A stretch of DNA of 64,000 bases from Thermoflavifilum sp. (GTDB taxonomy: Bacteria; Bacteroidota; Bacteroidia; Chitinophagales; Chitinophagaceae). The DNA is taken from positions 1 to 64,000 of the forward strand of contig NZ_CP063141.1 in assembly GCF_014961315.1 (NCBI RefSeq), given 5' to 3'. The translations under genes and the position numbers were made by a program. Under the pieces are notes generated by a model that did no database searches, was not told the origin of the DNA, and saw nothing but the letters and a program-made list of their open reading frames with translations. Positions 46,058-55,400 of this stretch are shown here, one piece after another (position 1 is the stretch's first letter; each line of letters opens with the position of its first letter).

Positions 46058-48276
46058 ATGTGATGGACTGGGCCGTCCACGTCGCCGAACTGCGCCTCTG
46101 GCTGCAACTGGTCGTTGAGACCGAACTCAAGCCCGCCGAGTTGAAGTTTCGCCCACTGCTGCCCAATCTCTCGTTCAAAATCCGCTGCGGCGATAGCCTC
46201 GTGCAGGACATCGGCGGCATAGACTTCGGTCTTCACCGCGCACATCTGGACATCTCGCCTCATCTCAAAGGCCGCCTCACGCAGCTCAAAGGCAAAAAAC
46301 TCCGCTTCTACCAGGGCGAACAAGGCTTGCGCGAAGCCGATCTTAAAAAAGAAGAACTCGACCTCTTCCGCGACATTCTCGACCACAAACGACACGCGCT
46401 GCAAAACCATATCGCCGCGCTCACCCGGCGAGATCGAATCGCCAGCCGAGCAAGGCGCGCTGCCGGGAATGGTGGTTGCGACCAATCAGGCTGCGCAACG
46501 CCGCATCAGAGCAGCTCCGCGCCGAACGCGAGGGAGAAGCAAGCCGAACTCGACCGCATCACACGCGCGCTCGGTGCACTGCGCAGCGCGCAGCAGGTCC
46601 CGTTCGTCTGGGACATCGCCTTTGTGGAGATTTTCGAGGGCGACCGCGACGGCTTCGACATCGTCATCGGCAACCCGCCCTACGTTCGGCAGGAGATGAT
46701 CGCTGCGCCCCGGCTCGATCCCAACGACTTCGGCGGCGAAACGTCTGACCGCTGGAAAGAGCAGAAGAAAGCCTACAAAGCCAAACTCCAACAGTCGGTG
46801 GCCGCCGCCTGGCCGCGCTTCTTCCGTTACAAACCCGGCAAGGCCGACTTCCGCAAGCTCGACGGCAAAAGCGACCTCTACATCTACTTCTACCTGCACG
46901 GGCTGGCGCTACTGAACCCGCAGGGCAGCTTTTGCTTCATCACCTCCAACTCATGGCTCGACGTCGGCTACGGCGCGGACTTACAGGAGTTTCTGCTCAA
47001 ACACAGCCACGTCAAATTCATCCTCGACAACGAGCGCAAGCGCTCCTTTGCGCAGGCCGACGTCAACACCATCATCACGCTGCTTGCCCCGCCCGACGAC
47101 CGCCGCGAGCGCGGACTGGAGCAAACCGCGCGCTTTGTGATATTCACGGTGCCGTTCGAGGAGGTGCTCAGCGCCGAGACGTTCAAAGCGCTCGAGGCCG
47201 CCACTGAACGCCAGCGCACCAACCGCTGGCGCATCACCGTGGTGCCCCAACGCCAGCTCTTCGAGGAAGGCCTCGTCCGCGAAGAGGACGAGGAAGAAAC
47301 GCAAAGCAAACCCAAGCAATCGCGCCGCACACTCTTCAAGACCGCCCGCTACGAAGGCAACAAGTGGGGCGGCAAGTACCTGAGAATGCCAGAGCTTCTT
47401 TGGCGCTTGATTAATGAGAATAAGCTGGTTCCTCTCGCCCAAGTATCCCGTCTTGAATATGGCAACAAGCCTGGACTTGTAGACTTCTTCATATTGACAG
47501 ACAACCGAATCAGCGACTTCGGCATCGAGAAAATATTCTTAAAGAGAATTATCACTTCTACTGAGGAGATTGAGAGGTTGGTCGTCCTGTCTAAACATGC
47601 GACCAAATGGGTTTTTGTTTGTCCACTACCACTTGAAGAGCTGATCCGTCAAGGTTACAAAGGGGCAGCGGCATACATCCAATGGGGAGCCAAACAAGTT
47701 ACTAAGAAGGGAGCGCGTCACACTGTTGAGGAAGTCCATTGGCCTCGTGTTCCTTCGGTCAAGGGTAATCGCCCTGAATGGCACTGTATCTCGCTTAAAG
47801 AGCCTGGCGACTTCATCGTCCCACTGTTAATTCGTGAGCGGTTCTTCTTTTCAGCTAACCCCGATGGCCTACCCGATACAAACATGTTCTTCCACGGAAG
47901 ATTCTTAGACCGGAAAAAAGTGCAAATTGGAGTATCTATCATCAACTCCACGCTGGTATATCTGCTTCTTGAAATCTTAGGCAGGCATAATATCGAAGGT
48001 AGATTCAACATCTACGGCCCAGAATTGAGGAACCTTCCTATTCCCAATCCTGAGCTATTTGATAGCGATACGCACAAAAAAGTTGTTGATAGTTTTGAAA
48101 AACTTGCGGAAAGAAGTGTGATGAAAATATTAGAGGAAATCCACCAACCCGACCGTCGCGCCCTTGACGACGTGGTGTTCGATGTGTTGGGATTGACGGC
48201 CGGGGAGCGGGAGGCGGTGTACGAGGCGGTCATCGAGTTGGTCCGCACGCGGCTGGAGAAGGCAAGGAGTGTGTAG
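45946..48276 (+). CDS. methylase fragment 2: motif IV and target recognition domain
   Basis: It begins GMLLVLDDLQARANAQLGRE, the normal continuation of motif I. Between 46424 and 46536 three insertions pass the reading through all frames; outside that stretch this frame is correct. Motif IV is DGFDIVIGNPPYVRQEMI. The C-terminal ~300 residues (LVPLAQVSRLEYGNKPGLVD, INSTLVYLLLEILGRHNIEG, GPELRNLPIPNPE) are the specificity domain. Confidence 0.7.
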   Translation: MLLVLDDLQARANAQLGREETPYERRRRIIGEQLYGVDVMDWAVHVAELRLWLQLVVETELKPAELKFRPLLPNLSFKIRCGDSLVQDIGGIDFGLHRAHLDISPHLKGRLTQLKGKKLRFYQGEQGLREADLKKEELDLFRDILDHKRHALQNHIAALTRRDRIASRARRAAGNGGCDQSGCATPHQSSSAPNAREKQAELDRITRALGALRSAQQVPFVWDIAFVEIFEGDRDGFDIVIGNPPYVRQEMIAAPRLDPNDFGGETSDRWKEQKKAYKAKLQQSVAAAWPRFFRYKPGKADFRKLDGKSDLYIYFYLHGLALLNPQGSFCFITSNSWLDVGYGADLQEFLLKHSHVKFILDNERKRSFAQADVNTIITLLAPPDDRRERGLEQTARFVIFTVPFEEVLSAETFKALEAATERQRTNRWRITVVPQRQLFEEGLVREEDEEETQSKPKQSRRTLFKTARYEGNKWGGKYLRMPELLWRLINENKLVPLAQVSRLEYGNKPGLVDFFILTDNRISDFGIEKIFLKRIITSTEEIERLVVLSKHATKWVFVCPLPLEELIRQGYKGAAAYIQWGAKQVTKKGARHTVEEVHWPRVPSVKGNRPEWHCISLKEPGDFIVPLLIRERFFFSANPDGLPDTNMFFHGRFLDRKKVQIGVSIINSTLVYLLLEILGRHNIEGRFNIYGPELRNLPIPNPELFDSDTHKKVVDSFEKLAERSVMKILEEIHQPDRRALDDVVFDVLGLTAGEREAVYEAVIELVRTRLEKARSV

Positions 48277-48278
48277 CC

Positions 48279-48845
48279 ATGGCCTACAATCCTGAAAAGC
48301 ACCATCGGCGCAGCATCCGGCTGAAGGAATATGATTATTCCCTACCCGGGGCGTATTTCATCACCATCGTCACGCAAGACCGTGCGTGTCTGTTCGGCGA
48401 GGTCGCGGATGGGGAAATGCGGTTGAACGCATTCGGCGAAATCGTTGCCCAAACCTGGTACGACCTGCCCAACCATACGCCCAATGTGGCATTGGATGCA
48501 TGCATCGTCATGCCCAACCATATGCATGGGATTATCGTCATCACCGATGCACCTGTAGGGGCAATTCATGAATTGCCCCTGCATGCACGGCGTCGCATGT
48601 TGTTGCCGAAAATCATTGGACGGTTTAAAATGGTATCGGCCAAGGGCATCAACAAAATCCGGAATACACCTGGCATTCCCGTCTGGCAACGCAATTATTA
48701 TGAACACATCATTCGCAATGAGGATGCATTGAATCGGATTCGCCAATACATCACCGATAATCCCATGCGCTGGGCATCCGACCGCGAAAACCTCAACTGT
48801 ACAGACAGAAACCCCGACGAAGAGATGTGGTTTGGCAGCACATGA
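48279..48845 (+). mobile_element. REP-associated tyrosine (Y1/HUH) transposase gene
   Basis: 188 residues. N-terminal block HHRRSIRLKEYDYSLPGAYF, strand TIVTQDRACLFGEV, HUH metal motif in CIVMPNHMHGIIVI, and catalytic tyrosine region VWQRNYYEHIIRNEDALNRI. This is the RAYT branch of the IS200/IS605-type Y1 transposases, which process REP palindromes rather than moving as a classical insertion sequence. It starts 2 nt after the methylase stop. A 22-bp perfect palindrome lies inside the gene at 48558-48579. It is at the right edge of the GC-rich island and was probably imported with it. Confidence 0.85.
48554..48583. repeat. REP-like perfect palindrome inside the transposase gene
   Basis: The core at 48558-48579 (arms GGGGCAATTCA / TGAATTGCCCC) is a perfect 22-bp palindrome, extendable by four more pairs including one G-T wobble. 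It is translated in frame as VGAIHELPLHA. I saw no other copy in the window. Confidence 0.6.
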
Positions 48846-48964
48846 GCTGGAGCAGCGAGGCGAGGCGGGGATTTCTATGGCATATTTCATCCGATAACTG
48901 TATGCACGCATACATGGTGAACCATCCACAGCGGATAAACAAACCTTTTTCAACACAACACGCA

Positions 48965-49351
48965 TCAGCTCTTTGCGGAGGAAAAGAACAACAGCTTCAC
49001 GGCTACCAGCAACATGAACCAGGCAAATATTTTTTTAATCACCTGATCCGGTAAATGCACCGCCAGCCTTCCTCCCAGATAACTCCCCACCAAATAGCCA
49101 CTGATGAGCAATAAGCAGGCGGATATATGCACATATCCGCGCAAATAATATTCTCGTGCTGCAAGTAATCCAATGGGTGGAATCATCATTGCCAGTGTGG
49201 TACCCTGCGCCAGATGTTGATTGAATCCAAAAATATACACCAGTGCAGGTACTACAATGATGCCTCCACCCACGCCGGCAAGTCCACCCAGATAACCCGC
49301 ACAGATGCCGAGCAGTAAAAATCCTGCTATGGTCAAGAAATGAAATTGCAT
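48965..49351 (-). CDS. half-size TSUP (TauE/SafE-like) permease
   Basis: 128 residues with four hydrophobic helices and one copy of the family repeat (AGYLGGLAGVGGGIIVVPAL). The usual TSUP length is ~250 residues with two repeats, so this half-size form would have to dimerise, as seen for other small members in Bacteroidota. Last gene of a minus-strand run behind a diheme cytochrome and DsrE-like genes, starting 21 nt after the cytochrome stop. Sulfite, sulfate or thiosulfate movement is the natural guess from context. Confidence 0.8.
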   Translation of the reverse strand: MQFHFLTIAGFLLLGICAGYLGGLAGVGGGIIVVPALVYIFGFNQHLAQGTTLAMMIPPIGLLAAREYYLRGYVHISACLLLISGYLVGSYLGGRLAVHLPDQVIKKIFAWFMLLVAVKLLFFSSAKS

Positions 49352-49372
49352 CAGCCGAACAATATTTTCTGA

Positions 49373-50410
49373 TTAACGATGATGTGGAAATGCATGTGCT
49401 TTCTCAATATCCTCAAAGGGGCCATATTTATGTTGCCATGCTGAAAAACTATCGGCATACGGACCGAAGGGATAATCTATGGGTTTACTGGCTATGCTGG
49501 GCCAATCATGTTGCAAACCGCGATAAGCCGGCCGGGGCTGGGAATTCACAAAGGCTGCTACATCCCAGGCCTGTGCATCTGTCAATTGCGGATGTGCATA
49601 ACTCGTCCCGAAAGGCATATTATTTTTTACAAATGCTGCCAGCTGCGAAATACGATACATCCCGGCGCCCGTGTTATAACTGTGCTGCCCCCATAAAGGT
49701 GGGTATTGATATTCACGCAGACTGTCCACCCACAACCCTTCTCCATGCATACCATGGCATCGCTGACAATAGGTAATAAACACTTCCCGTCCAGCACCGG
49801 TATCAGCCGCGCGTTTCAGATATTTCAATTTTTCCGTACCCGCGCCCCATACCTTCAACGATCGGCTGCCGTCGGAAACCCGGGCGGCCACAGGCCTGCC
49901 AATCCACAATAAATAAGCCACCATGGCCCGCATCTCCAGCGAATGGGTGTCCAGCGCCTGACCATTCAAGCTTCTTTGTAAACAAGCATTTATCCGGAAA
50001 GCGATAGATTCTACTCGATTGTTTCGCGCTCGATATTTTGGATAAGTAGCCGCCACTAATGAAAAATTATTTGCAAAGGGAACCGTACCCGCGCCCAGGT
50101 GGCAATTCTGGCAATTCATGCCATTGCTGATATGCGCAACCTTCCCTCCCGGACCCAGATAACGTGCAGTGTGCACAACCAACAGGCGACCATATCGAAT
50201 TAAATCGCCTTCAACGGTAGGCGGAATCGTACTGGTGTCGGGTGCAGTCCAGATGAAACATTGCTGTGATGGATAGGATGATGAAACGTTATCCTTTTGC
50301 AATCGAACGGGTGAAACAGGCAAATGCATACGTGTGGCGATGGATATTACAATTAACATCGCAATGGCTAATCCTGCCATCAGCCATATGACCATCCATT
50401 TTTGTTTCAT
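49373..50410 (-). CDS. diheme cytochrome c, TsdA (thiosulfate dehydrogenase)-like
   Basis: 345 residues with one N-terminal membrane anchor or signal (MVIWLMAGLAIAMLIVISI). Two c-type heme sites: C100-x2-C103-H104 (NCQNCHLGAG) and C215-x2-C218-H219 (YCQRCHGMHG). Between them is the TsdA-like stretch VPFANNFSLVAATYPKYRAR and EMRAMVAYLLWIG. TsdA joins two thiosulfates into tetrathionate with electrons going to the respiratory chain; SoxA-like or other sulfur cytochromes are alternatives. It lies 9 nt after the Tat-exported DsrE-like gene. Substrate is inferred. Confidence 0.78.
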   Translation of the reverse strand: MKQKWMVIWLMAGLAIAMLIVISIATRMHLPVSPVRLQKDNVSSSYPSQQCFIWTAPDTSTIPPTVEGDLIRYGRLLVVHTARYLGPGGKVAHISNGMNCQNCHLGAGTVPFANNFSLVAATYPKYRARNNRVESIAFRINACLQRSLNGQALDTHSLEMRAMVAYLLWIGRPVAARVSDGSRSLKVWGAGTEKLKYLKRAADTGAGREVFITYCQRCHGMHGEGLWVDSLREYQYPPLWGQHSYNTGAGMYRISQLAAFVKNNMPFGTSYAHPQLTDAQAWDVAAFVNSQPRPAYRGLQHDWPSIASKPIDYPFGPYADSFSAWQHKYGPFEDIEKAHAFPHHR

Positions 50411-50419
50411 GTATAATCA

Positions 50420-51103
50420 TCAAACACGACAATAAGCACATCCATGTTCCTGTGCTCGACCTACGGCCCATACACCAGAAGGCACTACTTCAATACCCGG
50501 CAGTACATGATTCAGGAAATCCTGTCTCACGGTTTCAGGATCCAGATTTGCACCCTGTGCAATAGCTGCACTGTAAACCCGGATAGCCATGTTGCATACA
50601 CAGAACATAACACCCTGCTGCTGAAGATCATTGATTCCAATGGGCACAGCACCTAATCCGGGTAATACAAAATCATTCGGATCCGGCTTCCAGTAAGGAT
50701 TCCGAACTGATGGCTGACCTGTTTTCGGATCATTGTATTTAAATGCTTCACCCAGATGATATTTTTCCCATAAATCAGGCTGCATGGCAAAGGGTATGGA
50801 CTCATGCCGTAAGATCACCAGCACACTACAATCTTTTGGGTCTGTTCCGGTAGATTGATTTGTAACCAGAAAGACTGCTGGCCATGCAAAAGGAAAGATA
50901 TCTTTGGGTTCCGTAACATCGAATACAATGCGATGCTTGCCCTGAATCTTATTAAACCAGCTATCAGGATCTTCGGTTTCAAGCCAGGAAGCAGCAGGCT
51001 GCACGGCAGATTTGAGCGGTGATGTGAAAAGCGTGATGGCTCCTGCCGAAAGCATACCTATGAAACCACGCCTGTGAAGAGCAAATTTGTTTTGTGCATT
51101 CAT
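50420..51103 (-). CDS. Tat-exported DsrE-like protein with C-terminal CxxC
   Basis: 227 residues. A twin-arginine signal is visible (LHRRGFIGMLSAGAITLF). The mature part follows the DsrE fold pattern (HRIVFDVTEP..., CSVLVILRHESIPFAM, GVMFCVCNMAIRVYSA, VLPGIEVVPSGVWAVGRAQE). C168/C170 fall where the active cysteine of DsrE-like proteins lies, and the protein ends C222-AY-C225. Such cysteines could carry sulfane sulfur. Tat export suggests it folds, perhaps with a cofactor, before secretion. The direct-repeat motif at 51160-51172 lies 57 nt upstream. Confidence 0.68.
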   Translation of the reverse strand: MNAQNKFALHRRGFIGMLSAGAITLFTSPLKSAVQPAASWLETEDPDSWFNKIQGKHRIVFDVTEPKDIFPFAWPAVFLVTNQSTGTDPKDCSVLVILRHESIPFAMQPDLWEKYHLGEAFKYNDPKTGQPSVRNPYWKPDPNDFVLPGLGAVPIGINDLQQQGVMFCVCNMAIRVYSAAIAQGANLDPETVRQDFLNHVLPGIEVVPSGVWAVGRAQEHGCAYCRV

Positions 51104-51159
51104 CGTTATATGGTATTTAATGTGAACAAAAAGAATTTTTCTTGATCATACGAAAGCAT

Positions 51160-51172
51160 AGGTAAGGTAAGG
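51160..51172. promoter_or_regulatory. 13-bp repeat motif, copy 1
   Basis: AGGTAAGGTAAGG contains a direct repeat of GGTAA/GGTAAG. It is identical to copy 2 at 55661-55673, both upstream of minus-strand genes of the same cluster. Confidence 0.45.
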
Positions 51173-51256
51173 GCTACATGTTCATGTATGAGACAACATG
51201 TTTTTGCATGAAAAACATCAGCATGCATATTGAATATACCTTACAGATACATGCAG

Positions 51257-51670
51257 CTAATGGGCAACTTTAATATATCCGAATCCCATGCGCTGTTTGC
51301 TGATAATTTCATAAATCCCATCGGGCACGGTTTGCACGCCGGAAATCAATTGCGATTCGGTTATATGCTGGCGATCCATAGCAATATGACAGGCTTTAAA
51401 ATCTACTCCATTCCGGATCAGATTGGCTATGTCATCCGTATGCGAAGATTTATCTTTTCTTACCAGATCGAGTCCCTGCCCATATAATACAACTTCAACC
51501 TGAGCATCGGGATGAGCTGATTTAATCAATCCTGCATCGCGAATCACCTGTTGTTGTGCAACCGGATCATTGCTGGTGAGGTCGAATACCACCTTATAAT
51601 TGGAAGCCTGGGCCGACACGAATTGTTGCAGCATCAGCATCGCTGCTGAAATAATGACGAACTTGAACAT
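51257..51670 (-). CDS. DsrE family protein, exported
   Basis: 137 residues from the ATG at 51670, chosen because a signal peptide starts there (MFKFVIISAAMLMLQQFVSA); the longer frame to 51700 adds ten non-signal residues. DsrE fold: KVVFDLTSNDPVAQQQVIRD, VEVVLYGQGLDLV, active cysteine C94 in DFKACHIAMD, and the ending VPDGIYEIISKQRMGFGYIK. DsrE proteins relay sulfur as persulfides; periplasmic versions occur near thiosulfate or sulfide oxidation genes. It lies between the response regulator and the Tat-exported DsrE-like gene on the same strand. Confidence 0.82.
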   Translation of the reverse strand: MFKFVIISAAMLMLQQFVSAQASNYKVVFDLTSNDPVAQQQVIRDAGLIKSAHPDAQVEVVLYGQGLDLVRKDKSSHTDDIANLIRNGVDFKACHIAMDRQHITESQLISGVQTVPDGIYEIISKQRMGFGYIKVAH

Positions 51671-51726
51671 ATCATTAGTTTTTGAGGTACAACACAGCAA
51701 AAATTGATATGAAATCAGGAAGAAAC

Positions 51727-51746
51727 AACTACATAATCATGTAGTT
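51727..51746. promoter_or_regulatory. palindrome between response regulator and dsrE
   Basis: AACTACAT/ATGTAGTT, an 8-bp perfect stem with a 4-nt loop AATC, immediately after the regulator stop and 57 nt before dsrE. It could be a terminator or an operator. AACTACAT recurs at 52442-52449 between kinase and regulator. Confidence 0.4.
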
Positions 51747-52379
51747 TCAAATGATTTTATCTTTGATCGCTTTGATAACAGCTTCCCTTCCGCAGTTTAC
51801 GTGAAGTTTATGATAAATATTCTTGATGTGAAATTGCACAGTAGCGATGGTGATCGAACAGGCACTGGCAATCATTTTATAACTGTATCCCTTGACGAGA
51901 TGACGTAAAATAACCATTTCACGAGGGGAAAGCCCATATTTATCCTGACCACCGGTTTTCAGGCGAAAAAATTGCAAGACCTTCTGTGCAATAGTGGGAG
52001 ACATCGGTACGCCACCCTGTTGCAGCTCCCGGATAGCATCATGCAAATGAGTAAGCGATGCATTCTTCAACAGATATCCACTTGCACCTGCACATAGGCT
52101 ATCAAATAATTTATCTTCATCCTCAAATACCGTGTATATCATCACATGCGTTTCCGGAAAAGCTTCTTTTATCATCCGCACGCCATCTATCCCCGAAATA
52201 CCGGGCATTTCGATATCCATAATCACCACTTCAGGACGTAACTTCGCGACAATTTCATCTGCGTGATCACAGGATCCATAATCACCAACCACCATACAAT
52301 CATCCTGTTGCTCAAGGTAAAGCTTGAGTGATTGCCGCAGATGGACATTGTCTTCAAATAAAATAATGCTTATGCTCAT
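51747..52379 (-). CDS. NarL/LuxR-family response regulator
   Basis: 210 residues. Receiver domain with acidic pocket near IILFEDN, phospho-acceptor D55 (VIMDIEMPGISG), T/S in MIYTVFEDEDK and K in YLLKNASL. The LuxR-type helix-turn-helix follows (GLSPREMVILRHLVKGYSYK, TVQFHIKNIYHKLHVNCGR). It is activated by the HisKA_3 kinase encoded 72 nt upstream and should bind DNA as a dimer. The likely targets are the adjacent sulfur genes; this is inferred from position. Confidence 0.93.
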   Translation of the reverse strand: MSISIILFEDNVHLRQSLKLYLEQQDDCMVVGDYGSCDHADEIVAKLRPEVVIMDIEMPGISGIDGVRMIKEAFPETHVMIYTVFEDEDKLFDSLCAGASGYLLKNASLTHLHDAIRELQQGGVPMSPTIAQKVLQFFRLKTGGQDKYGLSPREMVILRHLVKGYSYKMIASACSITIATVQFHIKNIYHKLHVNCGREAVIKAIKDKII

Positions 52380-52451
52380 GTCAATACATGCATCCTGAAT
52401 CTATGATTCACATAAAACTACTCATGAAATCCGATGTAAAAAACTACATAT

Positions 52452-55400
52452 TTATGTTGATTTAAAATAAAGCATGACCCGTGTACCTGTTGTCGGGGAA
52501 GATTCGATCTCAATCAGCCAGTTATGCCTGTTGGCTCTTTCTTTCATATTATACAAACCATTGCCATCCTTAACATCGGTACTATTGAATCCTTTTCCAT
52601 CGTCGGCTATCAACAGAGAAAACATGTTGTGCTTTTTATTACATACGATCTGCACACGAGTGGCACCGGCATGCTTTACAATATTATGGATAACCTCTTT
52701 GAAGATAAGCACCAGATCTCGTTTTTCATACATATTCATCTTAATGTCTTCCCCATCGGGCATTACGACATCTATTTCAATGTTAGCGCTCTCCAGTACC
52801 TGTGAAGCATATCGTATCAAAAATGGAATGGTTTGAGCAAATGAATCGTTCCTGGGATTTATCGTCCAGACGATTTCTCGCATCGTTTCGGAAACAAGGT
52901 GACTATCCTCTGCAATTTTTCTGAGCAGATCATTCAATTGATTGATTACACGGGTTTGTCTGGCGTCTTCCTGCTTTAATTTTTCCTGCGCGAGCAATGC
53001 TGTAAGACTGATGGTGGTGAGATAAGAACCGATTTCATCATGCAGATCATGTGAAATCTGATTGCGCATATACTCAAGCTTCACGAGTTGAAACATACGA
53101 TAACGGTACCATCCATATACGACACCCATCGCAACAAATACAAGTAGCATGTAAAACCAGATGGATCGAGTAAATGGGGTAATTACCATAAAATCCATGT
53201 GTGCAATATCGGGGCTCCATTCGCTTCCACTGCTTGCAGCCCGGATGTATAGATGATAGCTGCCCGGCGCGAGGTTAGCCAGCCTGATTTCACGCTGATG
53301 ACCCATGTACATCCACGAACTGGTTTTCCTATTGCCTCTATCCAGACGATATGCATATACATTATCCTTGCCATGGGTAAGATTAATACCGGTAAAAGAA
53401 ACAGCAATATCATTATTGCGATAAGGAATATGAAATTCATGCCCGTCAATATCGGTTCTCAGGATGTTATTGATGAACACACCTGTAATTCTCACCGACA
53501 GAGGTGAGGATCTGGCTATTAATCGATCAGGATTGAATTTGATGATCCCGCCCAATGTGCCGAGGTATATGACATGCGTGAGCGAATCTTTAAAAAAGAC
53601 ACCCGTCAGGTAGGAAGTAGGCAAGCGATCGGGTTCAGTGAAATGCGTGAATGTATGATGATTCAGATTATAGTAACTAATTCCCTGAGTAGTAGCAAAC
53701 CATATATCATTGTCGTCCTGCATGATACTTCTTACGGTTCCGATATTTAATCCATCTTCAGGACCGAATATACTGGTTTGTTGATTGAGTGGATTATACC
53801 TAATCACACCAACGGGATCGACCGCGTACCATATACAGTTTTGATGATCCACACAGATTGCTCCGGTGGCTGTAGATACCCTATCCTTCAGTATTTGCGG
53901 TGTAACGACTTTAAATTGATGATTTTTTCGACTCCAGTGCACCAGTGATCCAATATCGTCACTTACCATCCATATATCCGTATTTTTATCTTCTGCTATG
54001 CCAACAGGATAACGAAATGGGTAACCGTCCGCACGATTGGGAATAAGCTGAAATATCTGTCGATATGGATCATATACACACAAGCCATGCCCCAGACCCA
54101 ATCCCATCCACACAAACCCTTTGCTGTCAGTAAACTGAGTGGTAATAGGTACTGTATCAAGAACGCCGGGATGCGTCTGCAATAATCGTCCCGCATGATG
54201 ATTACTCATATTAAACCACATTAATCCCATCTGTGTACCGAGCCAGCAGGTATCACCCTGCTGATGACGTACATTCCACACCATGTTTAGCAGCTGATTC
54301 AATAACTTATTTTGCGTATATGAGAAGAGAAAATGAGTAATTTTTTGTGTAGTTAAATCAAGACAATATAATCCATTACCATAATTTGCTATGAACAATT
54401 TGTTTTTGTACCTGTACATGGAAACAATTTCATGGCGCTTGTTACCCGTTTCCATTTCGATGGATTCAAAATTCTGCTTATCGGGTGAAATTTTGAAAAG
54501 TCCTTCCATTTCGCTGGCCATCCACCAATTTTCTTCTCTGTCGATAAAAATTTTTCGAAATGTATGCTGGGGGAAATACACTTGAGGATAAAACACCAGG
54601 GAAAGGCTGTCGTGCTTATCCCGCAACCGGATCAACGAGAAACCCTGAGTCTGATAAGCAAAAAATATCCATCCGTTACCCATATCCGAAACACTTTCTG
54701 GCCAGGATATATATTGATTTCCATTCCATATTCGTGTATTCAGAAACTTACAAACCGCTTTCCGTCCGGTATATTCATCCCATAAATAAAGGCTATCTCG
54801 TGTGGGTGAAACATGCAATAAATAATGTTTGTACACCTGAAAACATTGATTCTCATATCGAAGCTGGCTTAAAAAATGCAGATCGCTGAGATGTAATGAA
54901 TCGATAGGTATTAACTGAGCGTTATCTGCACGGCACAGAAACCAGCTGCGGTATGCCTGCTCCACAAGTGAATCTTTATCGACGGGCGTATTCAACAAGA
55001 CCAGATTGCCCTGCATAGCAGCCGAAGGAATAATTTTCCATACATATCTTAACCTACGACCGTATAAATCATGAGGTTGTATGTGTCTGTAAAAAACATG
55101 AATAAGGTGCAGATGCCTGTCTAAACAAAGCAATGACGCTCTTGTCCCCAGCCACAGATTCCCCGATGCATCTTTTTCCATGCACAGCACCACGTTATGA
55201 TAAGCTTCCCATAATTTCATTTCATGTGCTGAAAGCCGTTCTTCAGGCTGCGATTGCTCGGGTAGACCTAAATCGTGCAGTGTGAAATAAAGATGCTGAA
55301 AGATGAGGCGACGCGTATCTAAAATGCTTAAACCCTGTGAGGTTGCAATCGCCAGATGAAAGGAATCGAGTAATATGAGTCGATGAATATCATTGTCAGG

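Larger units (their letters stand above)
44567..48276 (+). pseudogene. Eco57I-type N6-adenine DNA methyltransferase with specificity domain, five single-base insertions
   Basis: Removing five single inserted bases (near 45905-45908, 45936, 46424-46426, 46508, 46533-46536) gives a continuous protein of about 1234 residues. It has an N-terminal helical region (~1-380), methylase core with motif I DPACGSGSF and motif IV NPPY, and a TaqI-like C-terminal specificity domain. It would methylate adenine in a specific site and, in type IIG/ISP-like systems, the same polypeptide chooses the site for restriction. It follows the helicase by 8 nt. Net frame is restored after each cluster, so most of the protein is still encoded. 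GC is ~65-68% in the core (41/60 at 46801-46860) but only ~37-45% across 47400-48125. The broken state may reflect sequencing error. Confidence 0.78.

Noticed and set aside
41109-48276. Programmed frameshifting as the explanation for the island breaks
   Set aside because: Indels of both signs, spread over several sites without a shared slippery heptamer or downstream stem; error or mutation is simpler.
41109-48845. Canonical DISARM or BREX locus
   Set aside because: No drmA/B/C-like or pglZ/brxC-like genes are present in the flanks.
40898-48964. Integrase-bounded genomic island with att sites
   Set aside because: No integrase, no tRNA at either edge and no direct repeat seen between the two boundaries; the only mobility gene is the RAYT.
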